In this document: positions 47,448-59,128 of the stretch, one piece after another | How positions within the stretch are numbered: position 1 is the stretch's first letter | How the letters are laid out: every line of letters starts with the position of its first letter | NCBI RefSeq assembly: GCF_000499845.2 | Contig: NC_023749.2 | Span: 38,130,105-38,194,104 of the forward strand | DNA: 64,000 bases | Source of the DNA: Phaseolus vulgaris | Lineage: Eukaryota > Streptophyta > Magnoliopsida > Fabales > Fabaceae | Direction of reading: 5' to 3' | Translations under genes and position numbers: made by a program | Notes under the pieces: generated by a model | What the model was told of the DNA's origin: nothing | Seen by the model: the letters and a program-made list of their open reading frames with translations, nothing else | Database searches by the model: none

Positions 47448-49372
47448 TGATGGAGAAACATCCCAGTCACCAAAACATTTACGTTAAGAAGAGAGAAAAA
47501 ATGTATCAAAAGATATTTTCTAGAAAATTCTCCTTCTTTAGCCTTGTAAAATTTTTTTATAGTAGTTAGGATTTAATTCCATTCTTTGTATTTTTTAGGT
47601 TATGAATAAATAGGATTTTCCTTGTATTATGGGCCAATTTTAGTCTAGGATTTTAGGCCTTAAAAGGCCAAGAGAACATACCTACGTGGCATCCTACATG
47701 GTGCCAACCAAGCAACCATGTAGGCACTCCCTTTTCCTTCTCGTCTCCAAAAGTGACTCTTCAAAATCCATGCCACTTGGAGCGCCTCTTCCATTGCTTC
47801 TCCAACCTCCTCTTGCCACTTGTCTTCATGCCAATGGAGAGCTTATTCAAGATAAGGATTGCCATGTTGTAATCCACCAATGGACAGGATTTCTAACTGC
47901 CACATGACACTCTAAGAATGGAGATTTTTAGGAGTTCCAATAATCATCTTTAGGAAACTTATGCATCTGTAAAGGGAACTTGTTTTGTAATATTTTCAGA
48001 CTTGGATTGTGTAATGAATTTCTGCCTAGATGGATTTCAAAATTCTTTTCTGAGTCTCTATTTTCTCTTGCTCTCACTCTTTAGTTGAGAAGCCTTAGAT
48101 ATAGTTAGAAGGTTGGCCTAACCTCCTTCCTAGCACCATTCTCCTACAACCTTCATTGTTTCTATGTCATTTTGACCCATTTTTTTTATCCTATCTTTCA
48201 TTGCCATGTCTTATATGTTAGAATATATGGCCTTAAACGAGAGGGAGGGTGAATTGTTTAAGAGGGATTTTTGAAAACTTTTTGAGGTTTAACAAAATTC
48301 TTTGTATGAATCCAGAACAAGAATCAAGTTAGCCAATAATATAAGCAATTAAACAACAAAGCAACAAAACAACAATCGGTTGTTTCTTCGAAACAATCAG
48401 TTGTTTATACCAGTAAAGCTTAAAACAAAATTAAATGAGTTCAGAGTAAAAGAGAGATACACCAACAATTTATACTGGTTCACTCTTAAGCCAAGAGCTA
48501 CATCCAGTCCCCAGAAAACCACTAGGTAATCCACTAAGCAATGAAACCAGATTACAACACACAAACCACCAAAGTATTGACCTTGAACCCTTCAAGAAAC
48601 ACACTCCCTTTGGCAAAACACACCAAGAGTATTGATCTTGACCACCTCAAGAACACACAACACTCCTTGGCAACACAACACCCCAGAAATACAGTAGGTT
48701 TTGAAGGGATTACACTTGTTCACAGTACAAACTGAAATCAATACAATTGCAATCCTATTCCACTCTCTTTGAAAACCCAAAGCTTGATGTGAATGTTCAA
48801 ATCTTATAATCAACTTTGTCACAACTTAAAAACTCAAATCTATTTCTCTTTCTTATTTGAAAACATAAACAAACCATTTATATTTTCCAAAGATTGGTCA
48901 AAGCAATTAATAAAGGAGCGTATTTAGTTGAAAAACATTTAAAGCACATTCAACAACCAAAATTGAATTCTGTTAGGATTTTCAAAGAAACAATTGGTTG
49001 AAACCATGAAACAATCGATTGTTTGGCTTGACAGTTTAGTCAACCAAACTAAAACAATTTTCAACCTTTTCAAAACTCCTAAGAGTAAAACAATCGGTTG
49101 ATTCGACAAAAACAACAGGTTGTTTTTCACTTAGTTGGAAAAACACTTGATTTCAAAAAGGTTTTAAATCACATCAGATTTAGATTCAATAAAGGAGTGG
49201 ATTCACATTCTATTCTACCCAGATCCCTCCTAGAAACAACAACACCAGCCTTTCATCAAACACTTGGATTTGGATTCTTTAAAGCACTTGATCACTCTTG
49301 ATAAACATTATCCTTCCATCAAAATCATTCCAAATCGAATAACTTAAAAGGGAGTCAAGGAGAACCCCATCA
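47448..49372 (+). repeat. Family X LTR, plus orientation, split by a C LTR
   Basis: It starts TGATGGAGAAACATCC at 47,448 and ends GAACCCCATCA at 49,372. Flanks are CTCCA (47,443-47,447) and CCCCA (49,373-49,377), a 4-of-5 target duplication. The X sequence stops at about 48,215 and resumes at 49,308, where a C LTR is inserted. Excluding that, about 830 bp remain, as in the other X copy. Confidence 0.82.
48216..49307 (-). repeat. Family C solo LTR inside the X LTR
   Basis: It begins TGTTAGAATATATGG and ends TTGATAAACA, flanked by TTATA and TTATC (4-of-5 target duplication). It is highly similar to 50,940-52,036. It contains three pairs of CAAYYGRTTG-like palindromes and a minus-strand TATA-like box at about 48,880. 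Confidence 0.85.
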
Positions 49373-50139
49373 CCCCATCTCATGGATTCCACTAGTCAAG
49401 ACTATTGAGTTTTTTCTAGTACTGAATATTTTATTGTTGGAAGTCATATTCTGAATCAAATGTCTTGCTACAACTGGAGTCCTATCCACTAAAGCTCCTC
49501 CACTGGTTGCATCTATCATTTGTGTGTCCATGGAAATTAATCCTTCATAGAAATAATGGATGAGCAGTTGCTCGTGAATTTGATGGTGTGGACAACTTGC
49601 ACAGATTCTCTGGAATGTCTTCCAGTACTCATACAAAATTTATTTGCCCAACTGCCTTATTACATATATTTCCTTTGTATTGCAGTCACTCTAGATGTAG
49701 GGAAGAATTTTTCCAAGAACATTTTCTTCAAGTTTTCCCAGCTAGTGATTCATCCTAGGGGAAGGTAATATAGTCAATCCTTTGTTGTGTCTTATAGGGA
49801 GAATGGGATTGTTTTTAGCTTGATGTGTTCCTCGGGAAGTCCAAATGGTCTCATAGTGGTGGAGATGTTATAAAATTCCTTGAGGTGCTTGGATGGATAA
49901 TCACCTTTAAAACCATGAAACTTGGGAATCAAATGTATCTAGCCAAATTTTAATTCACAATGTACAACTATATCGGGATACTGAATGCATAGGGTTTGAA
50001 TAGTAACATCAGGTGAAGCAAGCTCTCTCAAAGTTATTTCAACCATTATATCAATATTAGGATTAAAATCAGTTGAAGTAGACGAAGAAAAACAATCAAA
50101 TATTCTATCAAACCATTTATTACTATACAAATTTAACAA
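49373..50139 (-). pseudogene. Ty3/gypsy gag (Athila-like), N-terminal and core
   Basis: The minus strand runs from about 50,139: ITLRELASPDVTIQTLCIQY, then WIHLIPKFHGFKGD, KHLKEFYNISTTMRP, MFLEKFFPTSR and, from 49,636, YEYWKTFQRICASCPHHQI, HYFYEGL and MIDATSGGALVDRTP. This is the typical gag core of Athila-like Ty3 elements. Stops and frame changes occur at about 49,660 and 49,790. It is interrupted on the left by the X LTR. No matching LTR in the right orientation is identified. Confidence 0.85.
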
Positions 50140-50436
50140 TATAGCAATCCTAGATTGTTTAACTAGCCTATGGTATGTATGGTCAATCTTTGGATCAAAA
50201 GGGTATAAATCTTTGGATCAAAAAGGGTATAAATCAGCTGGATTTGCTCAACATATAAAGGTACCATATACCAATTTAACAAAAAACATTAAACATAACA
50301 AAATTCAATAACAAATAATTAAAGCGAAAATAAAATTTAGAACTAAAATAAATTTTAATACCAAAAGTGAAGTGGATTGAATATTTTGTATTCTACACAA
50401 CACAATTATTAATGGAATAAAAAACAATAAATATAA
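50140..50436. other. AT-rich leader-like DNA with a short tandem duplication
   Basis: A 23-bp unit (ATCTTTGGATCAAAAGGGTAT) is repeated at 50,187-50,235. The stretch may be the 5' leader of the gag above. No gene. Confidence 0.5.
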
Positions 50437-52960
50437 TTTATAAGTGTATAATTATAGCTAAATTCATAGGCTAAAAAGCATGCAAAAAAGGAAGAATGAA
50501 TGTAAAAACCATCTAGAAGCATGCCAAAACACTCCAACTAAGGATGAGCATGAAGAACATAAGGAAAACAAGGAAGAAGCAGAGAAAAGTGCATAAAAGT
50601 GAAAAGAAGACAAAGAATGATGGAGTTGCAAAGTCAATTCACCCAACATAAGGGAAATGGCTTAGCAGCTTGAAAACCTCAAAGCAATGAGCGCATACCC
50701 CTTCGCTCACCGAATGAAAGGCTAGAACATCATAAGAATGTGAATGATAAAGGGATGAGCGAATAGAGTACTTAACCATGAAGAAAGCCCAAATTTTCCT
50801 AGGAAGAGCTCAAGCCTAAATGTACTAAAGTTAGGACTAAAGGAATTTCACATGGAGCCTAAGCCAAGCCAATCCTATGTCATGATGAAAGATTTGGCAA
50901 AGATTGGGAAGATCTGAAGTCAATGTCTGGTGAATCCCTTGTTAGAATATATGGCCTTAAACGAGAGGGGGGGGGGGGTGAATTGTTTAAGAGAGGTTTT
51001 TGAAAACTTTTTGAGGTTTAACAAAATTCTTTGTATGAATCCAGAACAAGAATCAAGTTAGCCAATAATATAAGCAATTAAACAACAAAGCAACAAAAAA
51101 ACAATTGGTTGTTTCTTCGAAACAATCGGTTCTTTATACCAAAAAAGCTTAAAAACATAATTAAATGAGTTCAGAGTAAGAGAGAGATACACCAACAGTT
51201 TATACTGGTTCACTCTTAAGCCAAGAGCTACATCCATTTCCCAGAAAACCACTGGGTAATCCACTAAGTAATCAAACCAAATTACAACACACAAACCACC
51301 AAAGTAGTGACCTTGAAATCTTCAAGAAACACACTCCCTTTGGAAAAACACACCAAGAGTATTGATCTTGACCACCTCAAGAACACACAACACTCCTTGG
51401 CAACACAACCCCAGAAATACAGTAGGTTGAGAATGGATTACACTTGTTCACAGTACAAACTGAAATCAATACAATTGCAATCCTATTCCACTCTCTTTGA
51501 AAACCCAAAGCTTGATGTGAATGTTCAAATCTTTTAATCAATTTTGTCACAACTAAAAAACTCAAATCTGTTTCACACACTGTTTGAAAACATAAACAAA
51601 CCTTTTATATTTTCCAAAGATTGGTCAAAGCAATAAATGAAGGAGCGTATTCAGTTGAAAAACATTTAAAGCACATTCAACAACTAAAACAGAATTCTGT
51701 TATGATTTTCAAAGAAACAATTGGTGAAACCACGAAACAACCGATTGTTTGGTTTGATAGTTAAGTTAACCAAACTAAAACAGTTTTCAACCTTTTCAAA
51801 ACTCCAAAGAGTAAAACAACCGGTTGATTCGACAAAACAAGAGGTTGTTTTTCACTTAGTTTGGAAAAGCACTTGATTTCAAAACGGTTTTAAATCACAT
51901 CAGTTTTAGATTCAATAAAGGAGTGGATCACATTCTATTCTACCCAGATCCCTCCCAAACACAGCAGCAACACCAACCTTTCATCAAACACAATGGATTT
52001 GGATTCTTCAAAGCACTTGATCACTCTTGATCAACATCCCTGACTCTAGAATCTTAAGAAGCCTAAATATTGAAGCTCAAAAATAATGTTTAAGAATGAA
52101 GAAAGCTAATCCACTCAGTGGATTGGCTTGCACTAAGGAAACACCAATCTTCTTAGTTCCCTTTGTATCATAATTCTAAAATCTATAAATAAGGACCTTT
52201 GGATAATGTTCAAATGCATCGAGAGGCACTAAGAAATAATGAGAATTAAGAGTCCTCAAATACTAAAAGGTACTCATAGGTTTGGATAGAAGGGTCAAGT
52301 GAGATCCGTAGAGAGGCTTAGATCATGAGGTTATGTTGATTCAGGCTGAAAGAGTCTGAACTTCAGAATCCAATCAGGTCAAGAAGGTTAAAGCCTCAAA
52401 AGAAGTGAAGACAAATCTTTGGAGGGAACCCAAAAGCCAAGTTGTCCATAACATCAAAGGATCCTTGGTTGTTGTAACTTAGCTTCTCATCCTACTTTAT
52501 ACTGTAAGATCTTATCGTGAGTTTCTAAATCTATTTTGTTGGGATTTGTTGACATTATGATATTTCTGGAGTTATTATTGTTTATTGATGCATGTTTCTC
52601 TTTTGTATTCAAATTCCTTTGGTTGGTAGTGTACTTAATGCTCAGTAGTGAGGAATGACTGTTGATTGTCCATCGGGCATGAATGAGACCGAAAGGTAAT
52701 TTCATGTTTGTGAACCCTATTAAGCCAGCCATAGGATTCAATGGTCACAGAATGCGGATCTGAGATTATGGTGAACTGTTCTATCTTAAATTTAGAGGTA
52801 AGATCATAATAGTGATTTACTTCTCTAGATAACCTTTTCCGTGGACTTGGTTTGGCCAAAATAGGAACAAGGATTTTTTAATAAAGCATTGCAATTATAA
52901 ATAATAATAACAAAGGAAATTCACAGGCTTATTCCAATTCCAGCATCTATGCTATATTGA
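50437..52960 (+). repeat. Family D LTR, split by a C LTR
   Basis: Blocks at 50,437-50,939 and 52,042-about 52,960 match the reverse complement of 28,224-29,070. A plus-strand TCTATAAATAAGG at about 52,182 gives the orientation. Direct repeats of TTCGCTCA-type words occur near 50,700. Ends are approximate. The orientation is opposite to the neighbouring gag, so it is a separate insertion. Confidence 0.6.
50940..52036 (-). repeat. Family C solo LTR with exact target duplication TCCCT
   Basis: It begins TGTTAGAATATATGG and ends TTGATCAACA, flanked by TCCCT at 50,935-50,939 and 52,037-52,041. An uninterrupted run of 12 G lies at 50,967-50,978. Minus-strand TATAAAAGG at about 51,603. Its near-identity to the copy at 48,216 suggests both are recent. 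Confidence 0.93.
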
Positions 52961-52979
52961 TACCAACCAGATTTAACAG

Positions 52980-53323
52980 ACTTAGCAAAACTCTGTTAAG
53001 AAATTTCAAAATTTAATCGGTTGATTTATCGAAACAACCGATTGAATTGGTTTGACAGCAAAGTCAACCAAAGTTAAATTGTTTCAAACTCTTTCAAAAG
53101 CTTCTAAGTGTAAACAACCGATTGAAATGATAAATCAACTTGTTGATTTTCCATTTATCTTTGAAAACTTATCTTTTTAAAAGGTTTCAAGATCAAATGG
53201 CCTTAGATCAATTCTTGAAGTGGATTACAAATTTAAACACTACAAAATACCCAACTAAACAAACAGCAGCAGAACATCACACAATTCTTCAGAATTTGGA
53301 GTCATCAAAGCCTTTGTTCAACA
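52980..53323 (-). repeat. Truncated family C LTR
   Basis: It shares the CAACCGATTG-type pairs, 'gacagcaaagtcaacc' and the end TTGTTCAACA with the other C copies but lacks about two thirds of the LTR. It is more diverged. Confidence 0.65.
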
Positions 53324-53955
53324 CATTAACGCCAAATTTTACTATTGTCGTTTTCAATCAAATAAAAGAGTGTGAGTGTAGAGCATCTAATATAATGTCT
53401 TGTATCGTCTCTTGCTTAGCATAGACTATTTATTGCATCAAAAGTCAACAGATTTTGAGTATAGATAGGGTTAGTTAACCTAAGTTAACTCCCATCGAAT
53501 TCAATTACAAGTTCAACGAAATAGTATTTGTATATCATCTGCAAAGGGTATTAATTAGAAAGAACAATAAATTAAAGGGGGAGTTTGTTGTTCAAAGTAG
53601 TAAATTAAAATAACAAGAAATAAGTGTTTAAGAAATAGATTGTTATCGAGTTCATTCATCATTTAATTCTTCATCAATTGTCATATAAATATAATTCATT
53701 CAATTTCTGAATAAAATCGAATTAATCAAACAAGAGTCAATGAATTCTTCAAATTCCTTACCTGCGTCCAAGCGTAAATGAGTGAAAAAACCAATATTTT
53801 ACCTCTTGAATTAAGCATATAAGAGATTGTTTTGAATAAAACAAACTAAACAAGAGTTCCAATTACAAAATAGGATTGTATTATCAACCAACACCAAAAA
53901 ACAATTCCAATAGTATAAATTATAACCCAAAAAGATCAAACCATCTAGTGCAATT
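53324..53955. other. Non-coding AT-rich DNA
   Basis: No gene. A purine run 'aaagggggag' at about 53,575 could be a polypurine tract of an old element, but no LTR start follows that I can verify. Confidence 0.4.
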
Positions 53956-54900
53956 TGTTATATTCTGATCCTGCCTGTTGACCAGGACGCAAGAACTTTG
54001 CCTCGTCAGATCTGGATCGACTCTGCGCCGTGTTAGCTTCGGTCCTTCGCCTTGATTCGCCTCAAGAACCTGCAAAAAGACAGAACGGCGCCGCTGCGGC
54101 CGATCACACTCCGACGCCCAAGTCAGCGACTAAACCACCAAATACTAAGAGAAAACTCAAGAACTCTCTGGAACCGTGCAAGATTCTCTCTCAGCGTACT
54201 CTAGTTCTCGCAAGCGTAAAAGAAGTAATCTAAAACGCGCGCGTACCTCAGAAGTTCGTTAGAATCTCTTATATACCTGTGCACTTTCTCTCTCCTGACA
54301 GTTACACATCTGGACACGTGGCTCGTATCCAGCTGTACACGTGTCACCATCTGGAGCATCCTTGACTTGGGCGCCACTTCTTACTCTTCAGGCTTTTTGG
54401 CTAAGTTACTTACGCAAGAAACAACTCAGCGCATAACTGCCTTGGAGCGTGATCTCTTCTGCGTGGCGAGTACGGGTGCCTTCATACACACCTACCCTGT
54501 GGTCTCGCCGGCCGCCTTCATGATCTACTTCACTTGCTTCATCGTGCATGCTCGGGTAAGCTGTTCCCCGACCTCAACCTCTGGCTAGCTAGGGAATGAC
54601 TACCTGACGGCTTCATCCTCTGCCTCGAAAGCCTGGAACAAGCTTCACTGATCCTTCGGCGATGTCCTCCTTTCGGCGATCTCTGATCATTTGGTCGCCT
54701 GGGTTTGCATCCGACGACTTCATCATAAACCTAGTGACCGCCGGTTTAGGTATGCTAGAGATCGGAGCACGCCAACTTAAAGACTGGCGACTACACGAGC
54801 CCCCCGATCTCCTTCCCTTCTGCCAGCCATGACCCCCGCTCAACATGCCTACATAATAGCTCGCTGCCACGTCATCACCTCCGACTACCTGGGCGGTACA
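53956..54900 (-). repeat. 3' LTR of the Tat element
   Basis: On the minus strand it runs from TGTACCGCCCAGG (54,900) to GAATATAACA (53,956), 945 bp with TG/CA ends. A minus-strand GGTATATAAGAG lies at 54,267-54,277, the probable promoter. The polypurine tract abuts its upstream end. Confidence 0.9.
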
Positions 54901-54914
54901 CAAGCCCCCCAGTC
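54901..54914 (-). other. Polypurine tract
   Basis: The minus strand reads GACTGGGGGGCTTG immediately upstream of the LTR start. It primes plus-strand DNA synthesis in the retrotransposon cycle. Confidence 0.85.
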
Positions 54915-55250
54915 TTAAGCGAAGACTTGTCCAGCGAAAAGACTAAGTGGTCACGTCACTGGCGATCTACGTGGCACTGGCGCAAAATTCCAGACGTTCG
55001 TACCTTCTGCTTTCCTGACGCTCCACCAAACACCTTTTCCAATCGCTCGACACGTGACTTCATCAACGGTCATCTTCAGCTGTCGTTTGCGCTTCCAGAA
55101 ATCGTTTGAAAAACCCTTAAACCCTTTTCATTTCTACTGTTTCATCATCTTTCTGCCTTCGAAACGCTCTGAGTCTTCTCTGCGAACCCACGACACTCTT
55201 CGACTCTCTCAATCCCCAACTCCCTCCTACGCTTATCTGATCATCGAAAG

Positions 55251-55491
55251 GTATCTCTTTTACTTCCTCTGTTGATATTTGTTGCATTTTAACCGATTCG
55301 CATCATCCATTAACTGTCTGGTGCATACGCTGTGGGTTGTTTCTTCTTCTTCTCCCTTCTCGTAACTTAGGGCTTCGTCTTCCATTGCTTTCATCACAAC
55401 GAACTTTTGTTCGTTCGTTCTTCATCCTTTGTCTACAATCGAGTCGACCTCTACAACCTTCGCTCATCTTTCTTTTCCTGTTCCTTTGTAG
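55251..55491 (+). other. 5'-UTR intron of the antisense gene
   Basis: A donor AAAG|GTATCT at 55,250/55,251 and an acceptor CCTTTGTAG at 55,491 after a long pyrimidine-rich tract bracket 241 bp. The first ATG after it, at 55,500, opens the antisense frame. It is inferred from consensus only. Confidence 0.55.
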
Positions 55492-55499
55492 TTCCCGCG

Positions 55500-58125
55500 A
55501 TGGCTCGTACAAAGACCACCGCGGATCCTCCTCCTTTGTCGCGAAACCCTCCATCCCAAGCGCATAACCCACCGTGAGCACCTGGTGCTCCCTCTTCCCA
55601 GGCTGAGAGGCCTGCAACTTCTCACCCCAACCTTGCTCAGGCAACTCCACCAATTGCCGGAGGAGCCTCCATCCCCTCTCCAGATTACAAGGAGCTATAC
55701 CCATGGGCCACCTCAACTTTGCTGAAGGAGACTTCTTCAGTAAACTCTGCTCTGGCGGTGCTTCGGTTGAAGAAAGGGGACGAGCCCAACCTTTCGTTCC
55801 ACAAGGAGCACGATGACAAACTGATGGTGCTGCCTTGCCCCCCCGACGTGCCAGTCTGCGCGGATGACAAGGGGAACAACGGCGAGTTGTTCTGCTTCGT
55901 GTATACTACCCTCTTCAAGAAGGTGAAACTCAGGTTTCCCCTTACCCGTTTTGAACGGGAACTATTGACCGAGCTCGACATCGCCGCTGCCCAGCTTCAT
56001 CCCAACAGTTGGGCATTCGTGCGAGCGTTTCAAATTATGTGCGCGCATTCGGGACTACCGGCCTCGGTAGATGTATTCCTTTTCCTGTTCGAGGCCAAGA
56101 ATCCTGGAGATCGCCTTTGGGTGAGCCTGAACGGTATTGCTGGGAGGTCAATCCTTTCTATCTTCCAGCAATCTTACAAAGATTGGAAGGGAAAGTTCGT
56201 CCAAGTGCGCCAAAGCGACCGAGACCCTTCGCTGCTTGACGGCTTTCCCTTGTACTGGGTAAACAAGGGAAATAAGGACTCCAAGGGAAGCTTCAGAAGG
56301 CCAAGAAGCCCTGACAACATGGGCGAATTGGACAAGGATTTATGCCTCTTCTGGAAGAGCGTGGCAGCCGCTAACATCACCTTTCCCACCTCTTCAATCA
56401 TCTCCTTCGAGTTCTTCGAGGACCAACTCGAGGCTCGCATAGGTTAGTACTTACCTCGACATTTAGGTTTTTTCCCTGTGTTGCATCTCTGTTATCTATT
56501 ATTGGGTGTCCTGTTTGTTGCGCACTAGACTTGGTTTTTATTTCCTGCATCATTTGTTTGTCTCGTTTGCACATGTACTCATATATTTTACCTTTGCCTT
56601 TGAGCTTACTTGTATATTTTTGCACTGTGCAGATCTCATGCTGGGCAAAGGCAAGTTAGCTGAATTGAGGGCGCTCGCCCGAACTCACAGATTGGCGTCG
56701 GGTTCCCAAACTGTGCCTAACTCGGTGGTGGAGATCGTCGCTGCTCAGGGCAGATCGCCCCCTCAAGGCCCGACGCCTCCAAAAGCACTGCCCGCTCCTC
56801 AACGAAAGAAACTCATCTTGAGGAAACCAAAGAGGAAAACTCCTCAAGTGGTCCAAGAAGATGAAGAAGAGGACGACGAGGAAACTGAGGATGGCCTCAT
56901 CACCAAAAGAAGAAGGGTGGCACCTTCTTCACCACCTGCTCCACCTGCTCTTCCAACACCAACACCGCCTTCTCCCTCAGCTCCAACACCAACACCGCCT
57001 TCTCCCCCAGCTCCAACACCGCCAGTCCAGGCAGTACCTTTGGCGGCTGCATTTCCTGCGGTTGAGGCTAACGAGCCCAACTTCATGGAGAACCCTCCGA
57101 GCGCCTCCACGCCATTCGTATCCGTTGGAGAGGGTCCTCCTTCAACTGCCTCAATCGCCGAAGCTGCGCCAGGTGGGGATGAAGGCGCTCATAACTCGCC
57201 AATAATCATCACTGAATCCCCCACATCACCACCACGCCACGAAGCCCAAACTCAACAACCAATCCAAAAGGGTGGTGGTGAGAGCCAGCACCAGGCTCCT
57301 TCAGCGCCTCCACCAACAGCGGTTGCAAACCTTCCCCTCGCAGTCAAAGGAATCTGGGGGCCCTTCACAGCTAGGCTTAAAATGATGGCAGAGGATCTTC
57401 CCTCCATCATAACAAAATCTGTGGAGAGCTCCACCAAAAAACTTCAGGATGATATCTCCACACTCGAAGAGGAGAATCGCCTAATAAGAATCGAGGCGGA
57501 GAAATTATCTTGCAACCTTATGATGGCGGAAATCGAACATTCGAGGGTGGAGGACGCCATGAGCACCGAGCTGAGGGTGGCGCGTAAGGAGGCCACCGAT
57601 CTGCGCCAGAAGCTGCATCTCCTAGCTCAGGAGAAAATTGAGCTGGAGAGCAAACTGGTTCCCTACCGTCTCAAGGTGGCTGACCTGGAGGCATCAATCA
57701 AAGCAGATGCAGCCAAGGTAGAGAGCCTTGAGAAGAGGTCAGTCGATCGGGAGGTCCTCTTACGAAAAGTCGAGAAAGAGAGGGATGACGCCGTGGCTGA
57801 GCTCGCCAAAGCCAGAGAGGGGAATACAAAGATCGCGGCAGAGATGGCCCAGGCGCGGGAGGAAAACAAGAAGGTTGCTGAAGACCTCGTTCAAGCTCGT
57901 GAGAAAACTGAAGAACTGAAGAAACGAGCTGATGAGCTAGAACAGCAAACCGAGGGGCTCAAAAAGCAAAACGAAGAGCTCGAACTGAGCTCCGCCCAAG
58001 TCCTCGCTGCTGGGTTCGACGCTGCCCTGGAGCAAATCACCTGCCAATACCCCGATCTGGACCTCTCCATGGTGTCACTCTACAATGAAGTGGTGGATGG
58101 GAAGATCGTTCCTTCTGAAGATTAG
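55500..58125 (+). CDS. Antisense extra ORF of the Tat element, Transposase_28-like domain plus coiled coil
   Basis: Two exons are read: 55,500-56,442 and 56,633-58,125, joined across a GT-AG intron at the split codon G|AT, about 810 residues. Residues 1-70 are Pro/Ala-rich; an in-frame TGA at 55,575 breaks this copy, so a shorter product from Met at 55,719 is possible. About 75-315 is the conserved globular region (FPLTRFERELLTELDIAAAQ, SWAFVRAFQIMC, VSLNGIAGRS, DLCLFWKS) of the 'putative gypsy type transposon' family. Exon 2 has a KR/acidic stretch (possible nuclear signal, KRRR), a long Pro-rich linker with repeats, and a heptad coiled coil at about 575-770. It runs opposite to gag-pol. Its function in the element is not established. 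It is not a host gene. Confidence 0.85.
56443..56632 (+). other. Coding intron of the antisense gene
   Basis: The donor ATAG|GTTAGT and the acceptor CACTGTGCAG bracket 190 bp that are markedly T-rich relative to both exons. Joining restores the frame from EARI to DLMLGKGKL. Confidence 0.75.
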
Positions 58126-58723
58126 CTGCTTCCCTCCATCACTTATTCATCTATTTTCTCTTGCACAAACTTACTTGTAATAACTTTCCTTTTTTTCCTT
58201 ATGTATTTCGAACTGATACCACCTTATTATGAAGTTTTCTGCTTCTTCATATAATCTCTCTGTTAGCTTTACTTCTTCTTGTACAAATCGCTTAAACGAA
58301 ATTGACTTAGCAATTCTGCGAGCGCAACTGTTCACTAACTGCTTCAAACTATCAACTTTCGAACGATAGCATTCTAATAACTTGTGAACTTAAGGTAATC
58401 GAGCTTCAGCGTGAAACTACTTACTAAACAGCAAGTTTCAATCCAACTGATAGTTTAAGACATAGTTCACCTGATCTGCCCCACCAAAATGGGGCCTTAC
58501 TCTTGCCACCGCTTGAACTTCTTCTGACCGCCAAAGAGTCTTGACAATACCAGCTTCCTCATGCCTTCATAACTTGGCCATTGTTCCCTCATCTGGGGGT
58601 AGAGGTGCCTTTCGGATCCTTCTCTACCTTCCCTGAATTTCAGAACAGTAAGCCGGACAGCTAGGCGTTCTCTTCGAACCTACCTTAGCCATCCTTCAAA
58701 CTTCTTCCACCCTCTACACCGTA
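58126..58723. other. Non-coding segment 3' of the antisense gene
   Basis: It begins with a T-rich stretch suited to polyadenylation and contains no open frame of interest. It lies between the two convergent coding regions. Confidence 0.6.
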
Positions 58724-58868
58724 CCTGAACTCGTTCGAGACGAGAAGGATTTTATCTTGCCTGAACTCGCTCGACGGCGAGAAGGTTTTTAACTCGCCTG
58801 AACTCGCTCGACGGCGAGAAGGTTTTTAACTCGCCTGAACTCGCTCGACGGCGAGAAGGTCTTTTATC
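58724..58868. repeat. Tandem array A, 37-bp unit, four copies
   Basis: Units start at about 58,724, 58,760, 58,797 and 58,834 with CCTGAACTCGCTCGACGGCG. CTCG...CGAG within each unit is self-complementary. The first copy is diverged, the last three nearly identical. Confidence 0.93.
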
Positions 58869-58870
58869 TC

Positions 58871-59128
58871 GTGCCTCTACATTGCCCCAGGGGCTACATC
58901 TTCTCTCCCCTGGAGGCACTGAGGACTTTTTACTGGTGCCTCTACATTGCCCCAGGGGCTACATCTTCTCTCCCCTGGAAGCACTGAGGACTTTTTACTG
59001 GTGTCTCTACATTGCCACAGGGGCTACATCTTCTCTCCCCTGGAGGCACTGAGGACTTTTTACTGGTGCCTCTACATTGCCCCAGGGGCAACATCTTCTC
59101 TCCCCTGGAGGCACTGAGGACTTTTTCT
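58871..59128. repeat. Tandem array B, 65-bp hairpin unit, four copies
   Basis: Units start at 58,871, 58,936, 59,001 and 59,066. Each has GTGCCTC ... CCCCAGGGG ... CCCCTGG ... GAGGCAC, so a unit folds into a stem-loop, and CCCCAGGGG is itself a palindrome. Later units at about 59,130-59,300 (GATCGCCGAAAGACGATG) repeat the hairpin plan with other sequence. Confidence 0.93.

Noticed and set aside
55500..58125. Treating the antisense frame as a host gene
   Set aside because: It lies wholly between integrase and the polypurine tract of the Tat element, the known place for the extra ORF of this lineage.
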